Notes: generated by a model from the letters alone, not told the origin. Shown: positions 1 through 11,797, counted from the first letter of the stretch. The stretch: DNA of 64,000 nt from Pisolithus tinctorius (GCA_024663395.1 JANFAH010000017.1:930001-994000), one strand, 5' to 3'. Translations and numbers: made by a program.

Positions 1-1405
1 TCTTGCTGCAGCATGGAGTTTGGGTGAAAGGACTGGACCATAGCAGAAATATGGTCCTCCACATATATTGTCAATACAGTATACCAATGATAAGCATTAC
101 TGAAATGCCGCCAGAGATTGTCCTGATTATTTGAATAAGCACCCATCATTACACCAGAGATATTTGTGTGGGTACATGTACATTCAAACCATGATGATAT
201 ACCAATACAAGAAGTAGCATACAGGGTGGATGTGAAGACGAAGGCAGAGATCCAGTGATGGTGTTTGGAAAAGTACATACCTTGAACAGCAGTCTATACC
301 CTCAACCATCCAGGAAGCTTTCAAGTGCTTCACACCATGCAGTTGTGTTTGGGGTTAGCTGGACAAAGAGCTTCTTTACAAACTCCAGTACACAAAGGTC
401 AACTGCCAGAGTAGGTACCACAGGAGATGATGCAAATAACCCATGGCCCATGAGGCATATAGGAGCTGGGGTGCATGCACAGTAGCTTATCCCAATGTCC
501 TCCAAACCTGGGTATACATAAGCATCATAAGAGCAAACAACAAAAGGGTCACATATGGTCAAAGAAGAGACAGCAAACAGTGAGTTGATACACTGTGCAA
601 GTGCAACATCGATGGATGACTGGGGGGCCTACCACCATGTGGAGGGATTTGGATGCCTCGAGATAGCACATGTAGGGCTTGAGAAGTGCTGGAATGATAT
701 CTTGTGACCACCGTCACCATTGGTTCTCGTGCTTCTGTGAACCACTTGGACATGAAGGCAAGCCAACCTCACTGAGTTCAAGCTCATTCACAGCATTGAA
801 GACATCAACAGGTTGGTGCTGAGGGCGATGTGGCATTGCAGCAGTATCTTGAGCATGGCGTTGGTGGCCTGGAAGTACAAAGACAGGTGGAGGTGCAGGG
901 AGGTACAGTGCTTTCGTACCAAAAGGGCAGCATTGACAAGCTAGGGGAGGAGGGACAAACAATGACTGTGTCATATTCTACCTAAAAGTAAACACATATA
1001 ACCTCTTAGACATAGGATCAGAACATACTGAAGGGGCAGGTATACCAAATGACACTTGGTTGTTTGATGATGGAGTGGCTACATCAGGCAGCCAGTTGGT
1101 TGAGGCAGATGACATCAATAGGACCTGTAGGGGAGCTAAGATGATATGAAGAATACCATAATGAAATTGCACACACTGAAGGGCCAGAAGTACAAAGCGA
1201 TGGCTCATTACCAGACAAAGATGAAGGATGGTCAGTGAGTACACTGGGTACCAGACCAGCTTGGACAGATGAAGCGGAGGAGGCCTGTAGAGAAATGATG
1301 AGCACAACATGAGGCTTGAAGACAGGGAAAACTCACAATATTAGAATTACTCATAGAAGGCGAAGCATTGCGATGCTTCCGAGGCTTTGGACGGTGAACA
1401 GCCAT
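1..1405 (-). pseudogene. CxC1-type KDZ transposase, 5' part (runs off left edge)
   Basis: Minus-strand coding fragments match, segment by segment, the KDZ gene at 19.3-23.4 kb. The first exon probably starts at the ATG at 1405-1403 (MAVHRPKPRKHRNAS) and ends at a GTGAGT donor near 1336. Further fragments follow at about 1150-1030 (STNWLPDVATPSSNNQ), 974-714 (LYLPAPPPVFVLPGHQ) and 562-302, which holds the CxC1 cysteine-cluster segment (SYCACTPAPICLMGHGLF, then PNTTAWCEALESFL). Positions 1-110 still match the reverse complement of 20.79-20.88 kb. The KDZ catalytic core would lie left of the window. The family encodes the transposase of KDZ DNA transposons; the CxC1 domain is a presumed zinc-binding, DNA-contacting segment. 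Fragments change frame, partly at introns and probably partly through decay, so I call it a pseudogene. The family is clear from the motifs; intactness is inference. Confidence 0.75.
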
Positions 1406-2047
1406 CTCAGATTGTTCTGGAAACCATGACACAAAGCCAATGGCGGTATGCCTGGGACTCGAAGTCAACAGGTGGTGGAAAGCACGACACAAAGTCAGCA
1501 GGGGGTGTCAGTCCAAGGGGATTTTGACCAGATGACAAACCTCTGGAAGGGAAAAACTATGCAGAAAATTTGTCAGATCACCACATACAGCCAAGTAGGA
1601 TCATACTTACCAGAGCACAAGTCTTGAGCAGTTAAAAACAAAAGTCACTATCAACATCACAGTGAGCAGGAACCCCATCATCAAGATGTCACACATACTG
1701 AGCAGAACAAGTCTCAAAGAATTAAATGGTGCAGATCTTGATGCAGATAAAGCGTCAATAGCAGTGAAGGGGGATGGGAACATTCCTTGCCTGGCAGTGG
1801 GAGTGTCAGTGAATAACATGTTGCTATCAACAAAAAAAATGGCAGTGAGCACAAAGTGTGAGATTAAAGTTCAGTCACAGGCAACATTCCAAATCATCAA
1901 ATTGAGGGACTTGAGACCTTGAGGGCAGAGGCACTGAGCAATGAAGTGAGGAAGGCAAGGGTAGTAGGATGAAGAGTAGTTGCAGTCAGAAAATCACAAG
2001 TATTTGTTTGTTTGTAGGGATTTACCTATTACGTTTATGTACATATA
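1406..2047. other. 5' flank of the left KDZ gene, no gene seen
   Basis: This lies upstream of the minus-strand KDZ start. Short open frames exist on both strands but none resembles a known family or shows consistent splice signals. It presumably holds the transposon's promoter and terminal sequence; I could not identify a terminal inverted repeat. Confidence 0.3.
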
Positions 2048-2460
2048 TTGATAGCAACATTTGATGTGATAGCCTGGAGAATTCCCAGGGCAAAAATACC
2101 TAAGTCACAGGACCATGTTCCAGCTGCACAGTGCCCAGCAGCTCCACACTTTGTTACGAACGACTGTCATCCTCTCACCTCCCCATCATCGTCTTCCTGC
2201 TTGCCGCCTCTATGCTTCAAGTTTGGACGCGTTGGCTGAACCTGAGCTGGCTCTGTGCTGCTCACTCACAACTGCAGCTGACTTCGTGTCGCTGCAGTTC
2301 ATACTCTGTTGACTTTGTGTCACTGAGGTCGCCCCAGCACCACCATGCTGCTAGTGGGGTTCAAGACCTCGAGGAGTTCGTCTTGCCCTTCACCCCAGAT
2401 CCTCTCCTTCCCACTCACAAAGGTATGTTTTATAGCACTATTCCTTCCAGCTGATTCTAA
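2048..2460 (+). other. KDZ-related 5' leader fragment, plus strand
   Basis: The stretch around 2300-2331 (CTCTGTTGACTTTGTGTCAC and following bases) recurs at 16630-16660 and, more diverged, at about 19273-19300, just upstream of the KDZ gene at 19.3 kb. It ends at a plausible GTATGT donor near 2424. I read it as the 5' leader of another plus-strand copy of a related element whose body is absent. The repeated sequence is visible; the assignment is inference. Confidence 0.35.
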
Positions 2461-2509
2461 ACACCTATGTTCATTCATTAGCGCTGATCTCGTTTCTCTC
2501 CTGGGTCAC

Positions 2510-3420
2510 TGTCACTCTGCCTAGTATTGCTGTCTGAGGTATGTCTATTGTTAGCAGATGTTGATCCTGACTCATTATCATTATCAGGTGTGAGGTTTCA
2601 ATCATCTCGTTCAAATCTGTACTTGTTGCAACTCTCATTATCAGGTATGAGATTTAAATCATTTCATTTGTCCATACTTGTCATGTCCCTCACCCACCCA
2701 CTCTGTGCTCTATTGCAGTCTGCAGTAGGTGTATTGTTATCGGCTGTTGATCCCCACCTATCCTTATTATAAGGTATGTGCTACTGTTGCTTTTCATTGG
2801 ACTTACAAATCCAATCACGCTCTTTAATATCTAGGTATAAGCTATCTCGTTCATCTCCACTCGACCACTCGCCTCATTCCGCACCCACCCACTCTGTTGA
2901 ATTGCAGTTTGTGGTAGATATATAGTTATTGACTGTCGATCCTCACTTATCATTGTTATGAGGTATGTCCTACCTTTGCATTTCATTGGACCTACAAATC
3001 TGATCATGTTCTTTAATATCTAGGTATAAATTATCTCCATCAGTGCTCACCTCATTCCTCACTCACCCACTCCTTGTTGTATTGCAGTTGGAGGTACATC
3101 TATCATCATCAGGTGTTGGGCTGACTTATTGTCACTATCAGGTATGTGTCAGTCTCTTTTTGTTAGATTTACAAATCTGATCACCCTCTCTAATATCTAG
3201 GTATAAATCATCTTGTTAGTTGGTGCTCGCCTCATTCTTCACCTGGCCAACTGCTATCGTAGTCTGAGCTATGGATATCATTACATACTCTTGATCTACA
3301 GTTACTGCTGTTATCAGGTATGTCTTGTGGTCTGTTTACATTGATGTACGAATGCAGTCAGCCTCCCATAATCCCTAGGTACCCATCCCATTTGCTAGCA
3401 CCTGTCAATCATGGCAGAAA
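2510..3420 (+). repeat. Degenerate ~185-bp tandem array with exon/intron-like units
   Basis: Five or so diverged copies follow one another. The landmark TTTAATATCTAGGTATAA-like sequence occurs near 2821, 3011 and 3190, with a weaker copy near 3373, so the spacing is about 180-190 bp. Each unit also has a CAGGTATGT-like donor and most have a TATTGCAG-like acceptor about 55 nt upstream of it, as if a micro-exon with its introns had been multiplied. No open frame runs through the array. A further diverged unit lies at about 5398-5540. Confidence 0.6.
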
Positions 3421-3550
3421 TAAAGTTTGATGTCAATGCTCCCAGAACCAAGTTTCTGGTAATGATCTCCTTCCATTCCTCACCAACTCTGTGCTGTATG
3501 TAGTCCAAAGTACCCGTATCATTGTCAACTTTGTTCACCGTTGTCACACA
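3300..3550 (+). repeat. Direct repeat, copy 1 (partner at 5398-5690)
   Basis: The segment around 3419-3470, including TCAATGCTCCCAGAACC, and the following CCAAAGTACCCGTATCATTG recur in slightly diverged form at 5585-5680. The roughly 1.85 kb between the two copies is not repeated, so it may be an insertion or the copies may be remnants of a longer array. Confidence 0.5.
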
Positions 3551-3866
3551 CCAAAGGTGTTGTGGACATGGTTACAGCTGACTCTGCCTAACTCGTTGAC
3601 GAGTTGCGTGCAATGCCCAAGCATGCAGATGAAGACTAAAGGCCTCATGCGCAGAAAGACTGTTGGATGTGAACAGTCATCCTTCGCACAAGAACGAGTC
3701 GTCAGTGCTAAAGAGAAAAGAGGAAGTGAGTTAAGCGCACATTAAAGGTTTTTAGCGCCCATGTACGGCATTCCGGTTTTCATCGTATCTCCACCATTTC
3801 CAAAGATATCGACTCCATTCCCATGCTCGCTTAAAGTGCTCAGCCCCACGATTCTTCCTTCCAAAT

Positions 3867-4424
3867 TTGGAGAGGATCCTCGCACCCTGTGCGTTTCTAC
3901 AGCACTCCATCCATCAGACACTCATTTCACGAAGTCCATCAATCATGGCCACCTCTTCATCGATCATCTCGCTTGTCTCATTTGCCAGAGACAGTGGCTA
4001 CATATATCTGCCAGGCATTCCCACCAGCTTCCGTCCTGAAGCCCCCTGGTTCATCCTGTCATTGTCAGCCCCATCTCATCCCATGCAGCTTGGTCAGCGT
4101 GTTCTCCTTGTCAGTATGACTTCCAGAAGGACGTTCTTTGGTCACCTCAGGTCTGTCACTCGGTTAGAAAGGTCTTATGTGGTCATTTCAGTCTCCCCAG
4201 TTGATGAAGCATATGGATCGTTCCTCCCTGCTCCTTGCACCGTCTTTATTCCAGTCTTGTCCATCATTCTTCCCGCATTGCGACAGCTGCAGTATAATCT
4301 ACTGTCCTCCAGCCTCCCTGATTGCATTCATGATGAGTATGACATGCATCTTGCCTTCTTACTGCAAGATCCAGCAGAAGATGTTCCCCCTTCTCCTCCT
4401 CCTCCATCAGAGCCCTGTTCATGA
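3867..4424 (+). CDS. Hypothetical protein, 185 aa, doubtful
   Basis: This open frame of 185 codons contains an internal start (MATSSSIISLVSFARDSGY) and ends in a Pro/Ser/Glu-rich tail. I do not recognise it and see no motif, membrane segment or signal peptide that helps. It stands out only because its surroundings have no comparable frame and its amino-acid composition is not obviously repeat-derived. It could be a chance frame inside an unidentified repeat. Confidence 0.2.
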   Translation: MERILAPCAFLQHSIHQTLISRSPSIMATSSSIISLVSFARDSGYIYLPGIPTSFRPEAPWFILSLSAPSHPMQLGQRVLLVSMTSRRTFFGHLRSVTRLERSYVVISVSPVDEAYGSFLPAPCTVFIPVLSIILPALRQLQYNLLSSSLPDCIHDEYDMHLAFLLQDPAEDVPPSPPPPSEPCS

Positions 4425-5397
4425 AGTTTTTGTTAACTTTGCTGAGAGGATGGAAGGGTGGGAGATGCGATCGCATATGCTCTCATTGCCCCACAGACCC
4501 CCAATGCCCTAGCCCCCTTTGACACCTGACTCATGCCCTTCAATTCTGGAGTTAATACTTCCCTATCTGGAAACACCATCCATCTGTCATGCCGTCTTTG
4601 GATCTAGAGATGTCTCCGCCAAGATCTAACTTGCATCGCCACCCCCTAATGTGATATCAGTGCGCTTACTCAGTTTCTGATTCTATTTGACTCATTTTGT
4701 GATATTTTGACTATCCTTGACTCATTCACTGCCAATACTTACCAATCCTCTTTGCTTGCTTACTTATCATTTCTCGCTTACTCACCATGATTACTCAGTC
4801 CTTACTCATTACTTACCAAGTGTTTGTGCCTTGTTTGTCACAAGCTGTGCTCCCCCCTCAGTATATAAACCCCCATGTACTTAGCTACCCAAGAGCAATC
4901 AGAATCAATTCAGAAGTCACTCAACAGCCAGTTCAGTGCATATCTTGTCATCGACAGTTGAGGCTCATTTGGAAGAGTCTATCTGTCACCATCCATCATC
5001 CTTGGTAGTTGAGGCTCCATCAAGGGTCTATCTACCTTCATTCATCATCAGCAGTATCATCAGTGCTTAGTCAGCAACCTCTTGTTTAGTCATTCTTCCA
5101 CTCCTGCGTAACTCGTCATCGACTTGCGCTAGGAGCATATTCTATTGAAATCCATTACTCCCAAGTCCTTTTGGCTGAACACCTCTGCTCTGTTCAGCAT
5201 TCCCCATCCAGTCATCATTCATCCTCTCCTGCGTAACTCGTCGACGACTTGCGCCAGGAGCCCTCGACTTGAAGTCCCCCCACACATTTAGGTTTCTCTG
5301 CACTCCAGGTTCTGTGGAGGCAAACCACCACTCGCACATTATTTGTCTTTGGTGTAGGTTTGGTTGGTTTATACTGCCTTTCCACACTTTGACTCAC
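4425..5397 (+). other. LTR-like promoter segment, tentative
   Basis: The segment from TGTGATATCAG (4650) onward contains a TATA box (TATATAAA, 4861-4868) followed by a leader-like stretch, which resembles the layout of a fungal LTR. Two partly palindromic copies of GCGTAACTCGTC..GACTTGCGC lie near 5105-5130 and 5229-5256. I found no target-site duplication and no second LTR, so a solo LTR is only a possibility. No gene is visible. Confidence 0.25.
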
Positions 5398-5690
5398 ACC
5401 GTTGTCATCAGGTATGTGTAGTGGTCTCTGTTTGTTGGATCTAAGAATATACCTGCTCTAGTTACCAGGTATACATTATCCTGTTCATTGGCACTTGTCT
5501 CATTCCTTACCCACTCCATCTGGTACTGTTGTCCAAGGAGGTATGTTTAAACCTTTTTGTTGAATTTTTGAACGTTATGAAATAGATGCCAAAATAAGGT
5601 TTAATGTCAATGCTCCCCGAACCTAATTTCTTGTAGTGATCTCATCTGTATTCCAAGGTACCTGTATTGTTATCAACTGTTCACTGACAC
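5398..5690 (+). repeat. Direct repeat, copy 2 (partner at 3300-3550)
   Basis: It begins with an array-like unit (CAGGTATGTGTAGTGGTC, then ACCAGGTATACATTATC) and continues into the same downstream sequence as copy 1 (TCAATGCTCCCCGAACC, then CCAAGGTACCTGTATTG). The copies differ at many positions, so the duplication is old. Confidence 0.5.
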
Positions 5691-6223
5691 CTACCATGGT
5701 TATTTGTCAAAAGAATATATCACCCTTGAGCTGCTGTCTGTAGGTTTGACATCAACTTTTTGTTTTTATTATATCTTCTGCTCACAATGACAATGACAGT
5801 CCTACTCTATCGGTTGACATGCCACATTTTTCCTCTGCCCTGAATGCCAGATTTCCATTCAATTGACCCTTCTCAATAGGATTGTGCAAGCTAGAAGGAA
5901 GCGAGGGTGCTAGTGTGAATTAGGTGTGTAGGCTTCTTCCGGGACCAAATAAATAGCTCAGTAGTGAACGTTTCATCCTCTGTTTTCTCTTCTTCCTTGC
6001 CTTCTTTTCTTCACTCGCTTCAAATCAGGTGTGTAGCCCTTTGTGCAAGATCATAAATCGTCCACTAACCAATGTTTGGCCTGAACCCAGTCTTTCCTTA
6101 CCTGAACATCTTTTCCTTTCCATCTTGCTTGATTTCACATCAGCAAAGAGTGTGTGGTGACTATGTGTTCCACAGTTCCACTGGCCCACAGATTGACTAT
6201 GTGTCTACCAGGTCAACTTCATC
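5691..6223. other. No gene seen; 5' flank of family X copy 1
   Basis: AT-moderate sequence with no convincing open frame. It precedes the first recognisable exon of family X at 6224 and may contain its promoter; I saw no decisive motif. Confidence 0.3.
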
Positions 6224-9200
6224 ATGCCTGTGACTAGGTCATCTGCTGTTACTTTCAAAGTTGGTCCCCCCGTTGGTGCCCAGAGGTCAAAGAGAGTCAA
6301 TCCTACCGTCACTTCGCCCACCAAAGCCCAACCTTCACATGGTGCAAAGGCCTGTCACCGGGTAGTTAAATGTGAGTACAGACCTACTTCCTGTGTCTTG
6401 TGTACTACTGTCTCAACTCTTTCCATCAGCACAAGGCAGAAATCAGGATACAATTTCTGAAACACACGAGCCAATGTCAGGGGATGGTGAGGAGTGCCTG
6501 GTGTGTAGCGCTACCTTTTTTTTTTTTTTTTTGCTTACTGACCACTGTTTTCAGAACCGCGAATCCAGCTCTGTAGCTCGATGTCCCCCTCTCCAGCCGC
6601 ACTCAAGTTGTAATTCTTTGCAAGGGTTGACAGAGAAAGAATGCAAGGATCAGTACCTTGACTCCTTCCAGATGAAACAGGTTACACTCCAGAACGGTAT
6701 GAAGCTTGACCACACTGTTGCCCTTGAGCAGCTACGATTGGGCATCATTTCTATGGAAGATATAGTTGCTGAGCAGGGTCATGAAAAGTGTAAGTGTGTG
6801 ATCTATGTATGTAGCTGTATTCCTTCTCAAGGTCGCCACCAGCTGTTACCCCCAATGACAGTGAAGAGGATGAACAAGCTGTTGAGAGTATGGTGCAAGC
6901 TGAAGGTGATCTGGTCTCAGAGGACCTGGTGGATCATGATGGTTGCCAAGCTGTTGAAAATATGATGGACTCCATTCGTCATGATGATGTTGAGCATGAA
7001 AGTGCATCAGGTTTGTTTATTTGATTAAACTGCATTATTCACATAATTTACATGTGTCATTGAATAGACAGTGATTGGTCAGCTGACCAGAGGCGCGACC
7101 TTAAATGCGAACAAACCCTGAGAGAAATCCACACTGGCAATTATGATACTGATAACCATCCTTCCACTCCCCCTCCCCCTTCTCCATCCTCATCAGAAGA
7201 AGAAGATGGAGCTGCTGATACCGAAGGCAACACTGACAGCTCTGTGACCAGGAGGTGTAGGGAAGCCAAAGGGAAATCTCGTGCCCTAGCCAACATATCC
7301 TCTGAAGATGAGGATGGACATAGTGACACTGGAGACCTCCCTGATGGCTTGGAGACGACTGGGATGCATGGGAAACCCAAAGGATGACATCGTGCCTTCT
7401 GAAAGGTAGTAGTCACACCCTCTGTGCCTACCCAAGCCAGTGACCTCAGTCAATGCAAGGATACATCCAGTGCAGAAGCAGCCTTACCACACTTCAAACC
7501 AGGGTGGCTTCCCTTGGAAGCCATATGAAAGGCACAGGCACTTGGCATGTGCACCACTCAAGAAGCCCAGGCAATTGCAGATGAGTATGGCAAGACTCTT
7601 GGGTCAATCATGGCTGCTGCTGGTCTTACCACAAAGGCAACTCATGCTGAATCTGTGTGGAACATGCATCAGGCTTGGTATGCACATACCAATCCAAAAG
7701 TGTCTGCAGGTCAGTACATCCTAACTTGTTGCAGTTTCAACTCGACGTTGATTCAATTGCAGAGGAAACCAAAGACTACTATAGGCGTCACACCAAGCAC
7801 TATGAGGACCATAAAGATGAGGACAAACATCCTCAACTGTGGGCTGAGATCCGGAAGTATTGGAGTGAGTGTGTCAGTGGGTCCAAAGACATCAGTTCCA
7901 AGGCAATGGTGGGCCATGTAATGGCTTGCCATGACTCCTTTACACAAGGGGTGGGTAATACCATTGTGATTGTTTGCTTCTTGAATAACCTCTTGTACAG
8001 GCACAAACTTGGTGCAATGTGGAGGGCATACATGTCTTTGGATGTGTAATTTATAGTGGGAGTGATGAAGCTGCATGCCAATCCCAAGGAATTTTTGCTG
8101 GATCCTCCCTTCTCATGCAGCTTGCGAGTGAGAGGCAGACCGACATAACACAATTATTAGAATACCTGTCCACCATTATCAAGTATGTATAACATATGCC
8201 ATGTACAATTGCCCACTGACTTTTCTTTAGGTATAAAATCCTTAACTCTGCTGCTTCGGTGCCTCTTCCTGACTTTAATGTGCTGTCACAACCCCGTTAT
8301 GACCATGCACTGGGATTAAAACCTCAAGAATACAGGTGTGATCGCAATCGGCGAGTTTTACCTACAATCATACTCCATAAATTCTGTATGTCAATAAATC
8401 TATTTGATTCATATTCATCCTCTGAAGTGCTGCCACAGAAGAGAATGGTATCACACGAGGCCAGAGAAATGTTTCTTGGAAGTCATTGCTTGATCTGCTG
8501 TATGTTCACCAGTATACCATCACTGATTGGCCTGCTGGAGTCCCTGCTGTTGGTCTGGATTTCAATGTCAAACACCTCAATGCTGATGAACTTTGTGCTC
8601 TGACTGTTCCTTTCCTGAAAGAGTCAATGGGTGCAGATTACCATGCTGAGGCTCCACTAGATGACGAAGAAGACCAAGCTGAATACCTTGTCCCTTTGCC
8701 AAATTCATCATTTTACCTCAAGAAATGGACTGATGGTGAGTTGTTGACACGAAATGGTTGCCCTCACTGACATGAATAATCCAGATCAGATTGAGCTATT
8801 TTGCCACAGTGATGCAAGGATGTGTGACATCCCACTTGTGGTGAACACATTGAACTGGCACCTGCGTGTTCTTTCTGATTCAGATGCATTCATTAAGGCC
8901 CTCCCTAAAGGTGACAAGTTTAAGGAGAGAAGTGCCCCTTCATCTTTCCCTGACCAACCTGTGTGAGGACAAGTGCCATCCAACAGATGTCACCCCTTGC
9001 CAGCAGCATCCAACACCCACCGTATGACTGTGCCTTCTTTATCCCCAGCTTATAGATCACCCCAGCCACCTGTGCAGTGCCATGTGTCTCCCTCAACATC
9101 CCACCACACCCAACGACAGCAATCACCATCCCGCACATGTCACCCCTCTCCTGCAGGATCACACCACCTGAGGCAAGGGCAATTGCCATCCCATGGACCT

Positions 9201-9602
9201 CGTTCCACTCAGCCAGCATCCCACCACTCCCCTCTCCCTCCTTCATCCCCTGTCAAGGAGTCACCACAGTCATCTCCACAAGGTCCATCATTGCATGGTG
9301 ATCATCACCCCCCTTCTGATAACTACTCTCTGACCCCACATCCTCGCCACCGCCCTCGGCATGAGTCACACAAGCGCTAGAGGATATCAGGACAATGAGA
9401 GTGATCATGGTGGTCCTTCACAACAGGGAAGAACTCACCGAAGGTATGTTGCTGGGTAGCCTACGTGTACAATGAGACTAACATGCACAGTGTGGTTGAA
9501 TACATTTATCGAAACCCTCCCCATAAGAGACATCGTCGTCATGACTCTGATGACTCTGATGGACGTTCCTATCACACCCATGATCGATGCAACCACTACT
9601 AG
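6224..9602 (+). pseudogene. Family X copy 1: unrecognised multi-exon, transposon-like gene
   Basis: I do not recognise the family, but a second copy at 14.4-11.8 kb confirms the exons. In order: a start exon (6224-6370, MPVTRSSAVTFKVGPPVG, then QRSKR); an exon ending near 6789 (LTEKECKDQYLDSF, then MEDIV); an acidic exon from about 6832 (DSEEDEQAVESM); SADQRRDLKCEQTLREIHTG from 7078; TTQEAQAIADEYGKTLGSIM near 7550-7612 followed by ESVWNMHQAWYAH; SKAMVGHVMACHDSFTQ near 7900; VFGCVIYSG near 8035; TDWPAGVPAVGLDFNVKH near 8524; a Pro/Ser/His-rich tail; and a basic end (PPHKRHRRHDSDDSDGRS) stopping at 9602. TGA interrupts the frame near 7386 and 7527, the latter where copy 2 has a sense codon (ALKKAQAL against AI*KAQAL). 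Alternating acidic and basic tracts suggest a nuclear protein; that is inference. Confidence 0.6.
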
Positions 9603-10055
9603 GCATGTTTTCATCTCAATCATTTGCTTGCTACTGGCTCATGTACACACCAGTTCAACATGTTTGCATCGTTAGCATGTAACTATGATACCCTGTGGCT
9701 GTATCATCTTCCCCCTGCATATCCTTCCTTTGTGTAATGTCTGCCATCATTCATTTTGTCCATTATCCACCATGGTCTTTTTGTTACCATCGTAACTACA
9801 ATACCCTTACAAGACCATTCATTTTCTCCTCACACCTATGCATGTTCAATCTGATAGCATACCCTATCATAAATACAGATTGGATTTAGGTGCAAACTGC
9901 TATGTGTGAGATAGGAATGTGAAATCCATGGAACCAGACATCCACTAGAGCTATGATGTCCATGTGAAGGGCATGGGGCTCTGCCCTAGGCTTCAGGGGG
10001 AAGAGTTCTCAGTAGCTACCAACATAGAAATGCCAGAGTTGGTCAGAGAATCCCC
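9603..10055. other. No gene seen between family X copy 1 and the minisatellite
   Basis: AT-rich sequence with short, unsupported frames. It leads directly into the 21-bp repeat array. Confidence 0.35.
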
Positions 10056-10780
10056 AGGACATAACATGGAAAATCCCCAGCAGTGCTTGGAGAATCTCCA
10101 GAGTGGGTTGGGGAATCCCCAGCATTGCCTGGAGAATCCCCAGCAGTGCTTGGAGAATCCCCAGAGTCAGTTGGAGAATCCCCAGCATTGCCTGGAGAAT
10201 CCCCAGAGTCAATTGGAGAATCCCCAGCATTGCCTGGAGAATCCCCAGAGTCAATTGGAGAATCCCCAGCATTGCCTGGAGAATCCCCAGAGTGGGTTGG
10301 AGAATCCCCCAGAGTCAGTTGGAGAATCCCCAGCAGTGCTTGGGGAATCCCCAGAGTGGGTTGGAGAGTCCCCAGCATTGCCTGGAGAATCCCCAGTAGT
10401 GCTTGGAGAATCTCCAGATTGGGTTGGAGAATCCCCAGCATTGCCTGGAGAATCCCCAGCAGTGCTTGGGGAATCCCCAGAGTGGGTTGGAGAATCCCCA
10501 GCATTGCCTGGAGAATCCCCAGCAGTGCTTGGAGAATCCCCAGAGTCAGTTGGAGAATCCCCAGCATTGCCTGGAGAATCCCCAGTAGTGCTTGGAGAAT
10601 CCCCAGCATTGCCTGGAGAATCTCCAGAGTGGGTTGGAGAATCCCCAGCATTGCCTGGAGAATCCCCAGCAGTGCTTGAGGAATCCCCAGAGTCAGTTGG
10701 AGAATCCCCAGCATTGCCTGGAGAATCCCCAGCAGTGCTTGGAGAATCCCCAGGACATAGCTTGGAGAGCCTCTAGAGAC
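10056..10780 (+). repeat. 21-bp minisatellite, about 34 units
   Basis: The unit is TGGAGAATCCCCAG plus a 7-nt variable part (CATTGCC, CAGTGCT, AGTCAGT or AGTGGGT). Because 21 is a multiple of three, long stop-free frames appear on both strands (for example 9964-10776 forward and 10043-10828 reverse); I regard these as by-products. The four variable heptamers alternate non-randomly, so higher-order units probably exist. Related 21-bp arrays occur at 24.2-24.5 and 25.4-26.0 kb. Confidence 0.9.
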
Positions 10781-11179
10781 AGGAGTTGGCTGGGAAATTC
10801 CAAGCATTACCTGGAGGATCTGCTGCATACCCTGTGGATCCCCAGAGTGGGTGGGAAAATTCCATTAAGACCTGGACAATCTTTGACTTGTATGCAATGG
10901 CCAAGACTGGAGATCACTGAAGCCTTGGGAAGCATGGTGAAAGTATGTCTGCTGTGCCTGGGCAATCACCATGTATATTCTACTCCCTCCATCAGATGTC
11001 ACCAGTCTTTCCTTAGTGGTCTATGGCCATGCTTTTTCACATATTGTATAGAGTGCTCAGATCAGATGCCATGGAAATAGGTACTTAGCATGATACACAC
11101 TCCTGTCAGCAACATGGAGACTCCAAATCATTTTGATTGATCCTTCATGCTGTGATGGTGGTCTATTTGAACTGGAGGT

Positions 11180-11580
11180 TCCCATGATCATCTTGGAATA
11201 GGTCTGTTTGGGCTGGATGCCCTGGGACCAAGTCCATTCAGGCTGGGGAATCCCCCAGGATGCACTGGGAACAGGTCCATTCAGTCTGGAGAATCCCCCA
11301 GCATGTACAGGGAACAGGTCCATTTAGGCTGGGGAATCCCCCAGCATGCCCAGAGACCAGGTCCATTTAGGCTGGAGAATCCCCCAGGATATACAGGGAA
11401 CAGGTCCATTTAGGCTGGGGAATCCCCCAGCATGCCCAGAGAACAGGTCCATTTAGGCTGGAGAATCCCCCAGCATGCCCAGAGAACAGGTCCATTTAGC
11501 CTGGGGAATCCCCCAGCATGCCCTGGGAACAGGTCCATTTAGGCTGGAGAATCCCCCAGGATACCCAGGACATAGGTCTA
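11180..11580 (+). repeat. 43-bp minisatellite, about nine units
   Basis: Units read approximately GGTCCATTTAGGCTGGRGAA, then TCCCCCAGCATGCCCAGAGA and ACA. The core CTGGGGAATCCCCCAG is close to an inverted repeat. The same GGTCYATTTAGSCTGGGGAA theme recurs in the 44-bp array at 26.6-27.2 kb, so the two arrays belong to one family. The preceding 10781-11179 shows decayed units and no gene. Confidence 0.85.
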
Positions 11581-11797
11581 TTAACCCACTGGGGAAAGCC
11601 CCATTTGGACCCCAGGCACTCTGTTATAGATGTAATAATCCTGGAGAAAGTCCATGTCTGACACCTTGCTCTGGAGAATCTCCAGGGCCTGGCAAATCTC
11701 CAGCAGTCACTGGGAATACCCAGGTGGTCAACACCTATTAGGTGGATCCATCTATAAGAATATATGAACCTAATAGGTCCCCTGGGGGGGGTGACTG
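11581..11797 (+). repeat. Array-end module with hairpin, copy 1
   Basis: This follows the minisatellite and is homologous to 27216-27455. Shared landmarks are a GGGAAAGYCC-type last unit, CCATTTGGACCCCAG, CTCTGGAGAATCTCCAGG, a hairpin with perfect 11-nt arms (ACCTATTAGGT at 11733-11743 and ACCTAATAGGT at 11768-11778), a run of G, and the end TGACTGAAGTG. Right after that end a truncated coding sequence begins (family X copy 2). The common end in two places suggests a unit with a defined terminus. Confidence 0.7.

Noticed and set aside
4650..5400. Solo LTR
   Set aside because: TG start and TATA box are suggestive, but no CA end with a matching 5-bp duplication was found; kept as tentative.
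10056..10780. CRISPR-like look of constant 14-mers and variable 7-mers
   Set aside because: The variable parts are only 7 nt, drawn from four heptamers, and the genome is eukaryotic; no cas genes.
9964..10828. Long open frames on both strands (up to 270 aa) with repeated ENPQ or GILQ motifs
   Set aside because: They arise because the minisatellite period is 21 bp, a multiple of three, and the unit lacks stops in several frames on both strands. The same holds for 25340-25978 and 24131-24549.
11733..11797. Helitron 3' end
   Set aside because: A hairpin precedes the terminus, but the arms are 24 nt apart and no CTRR end is present.
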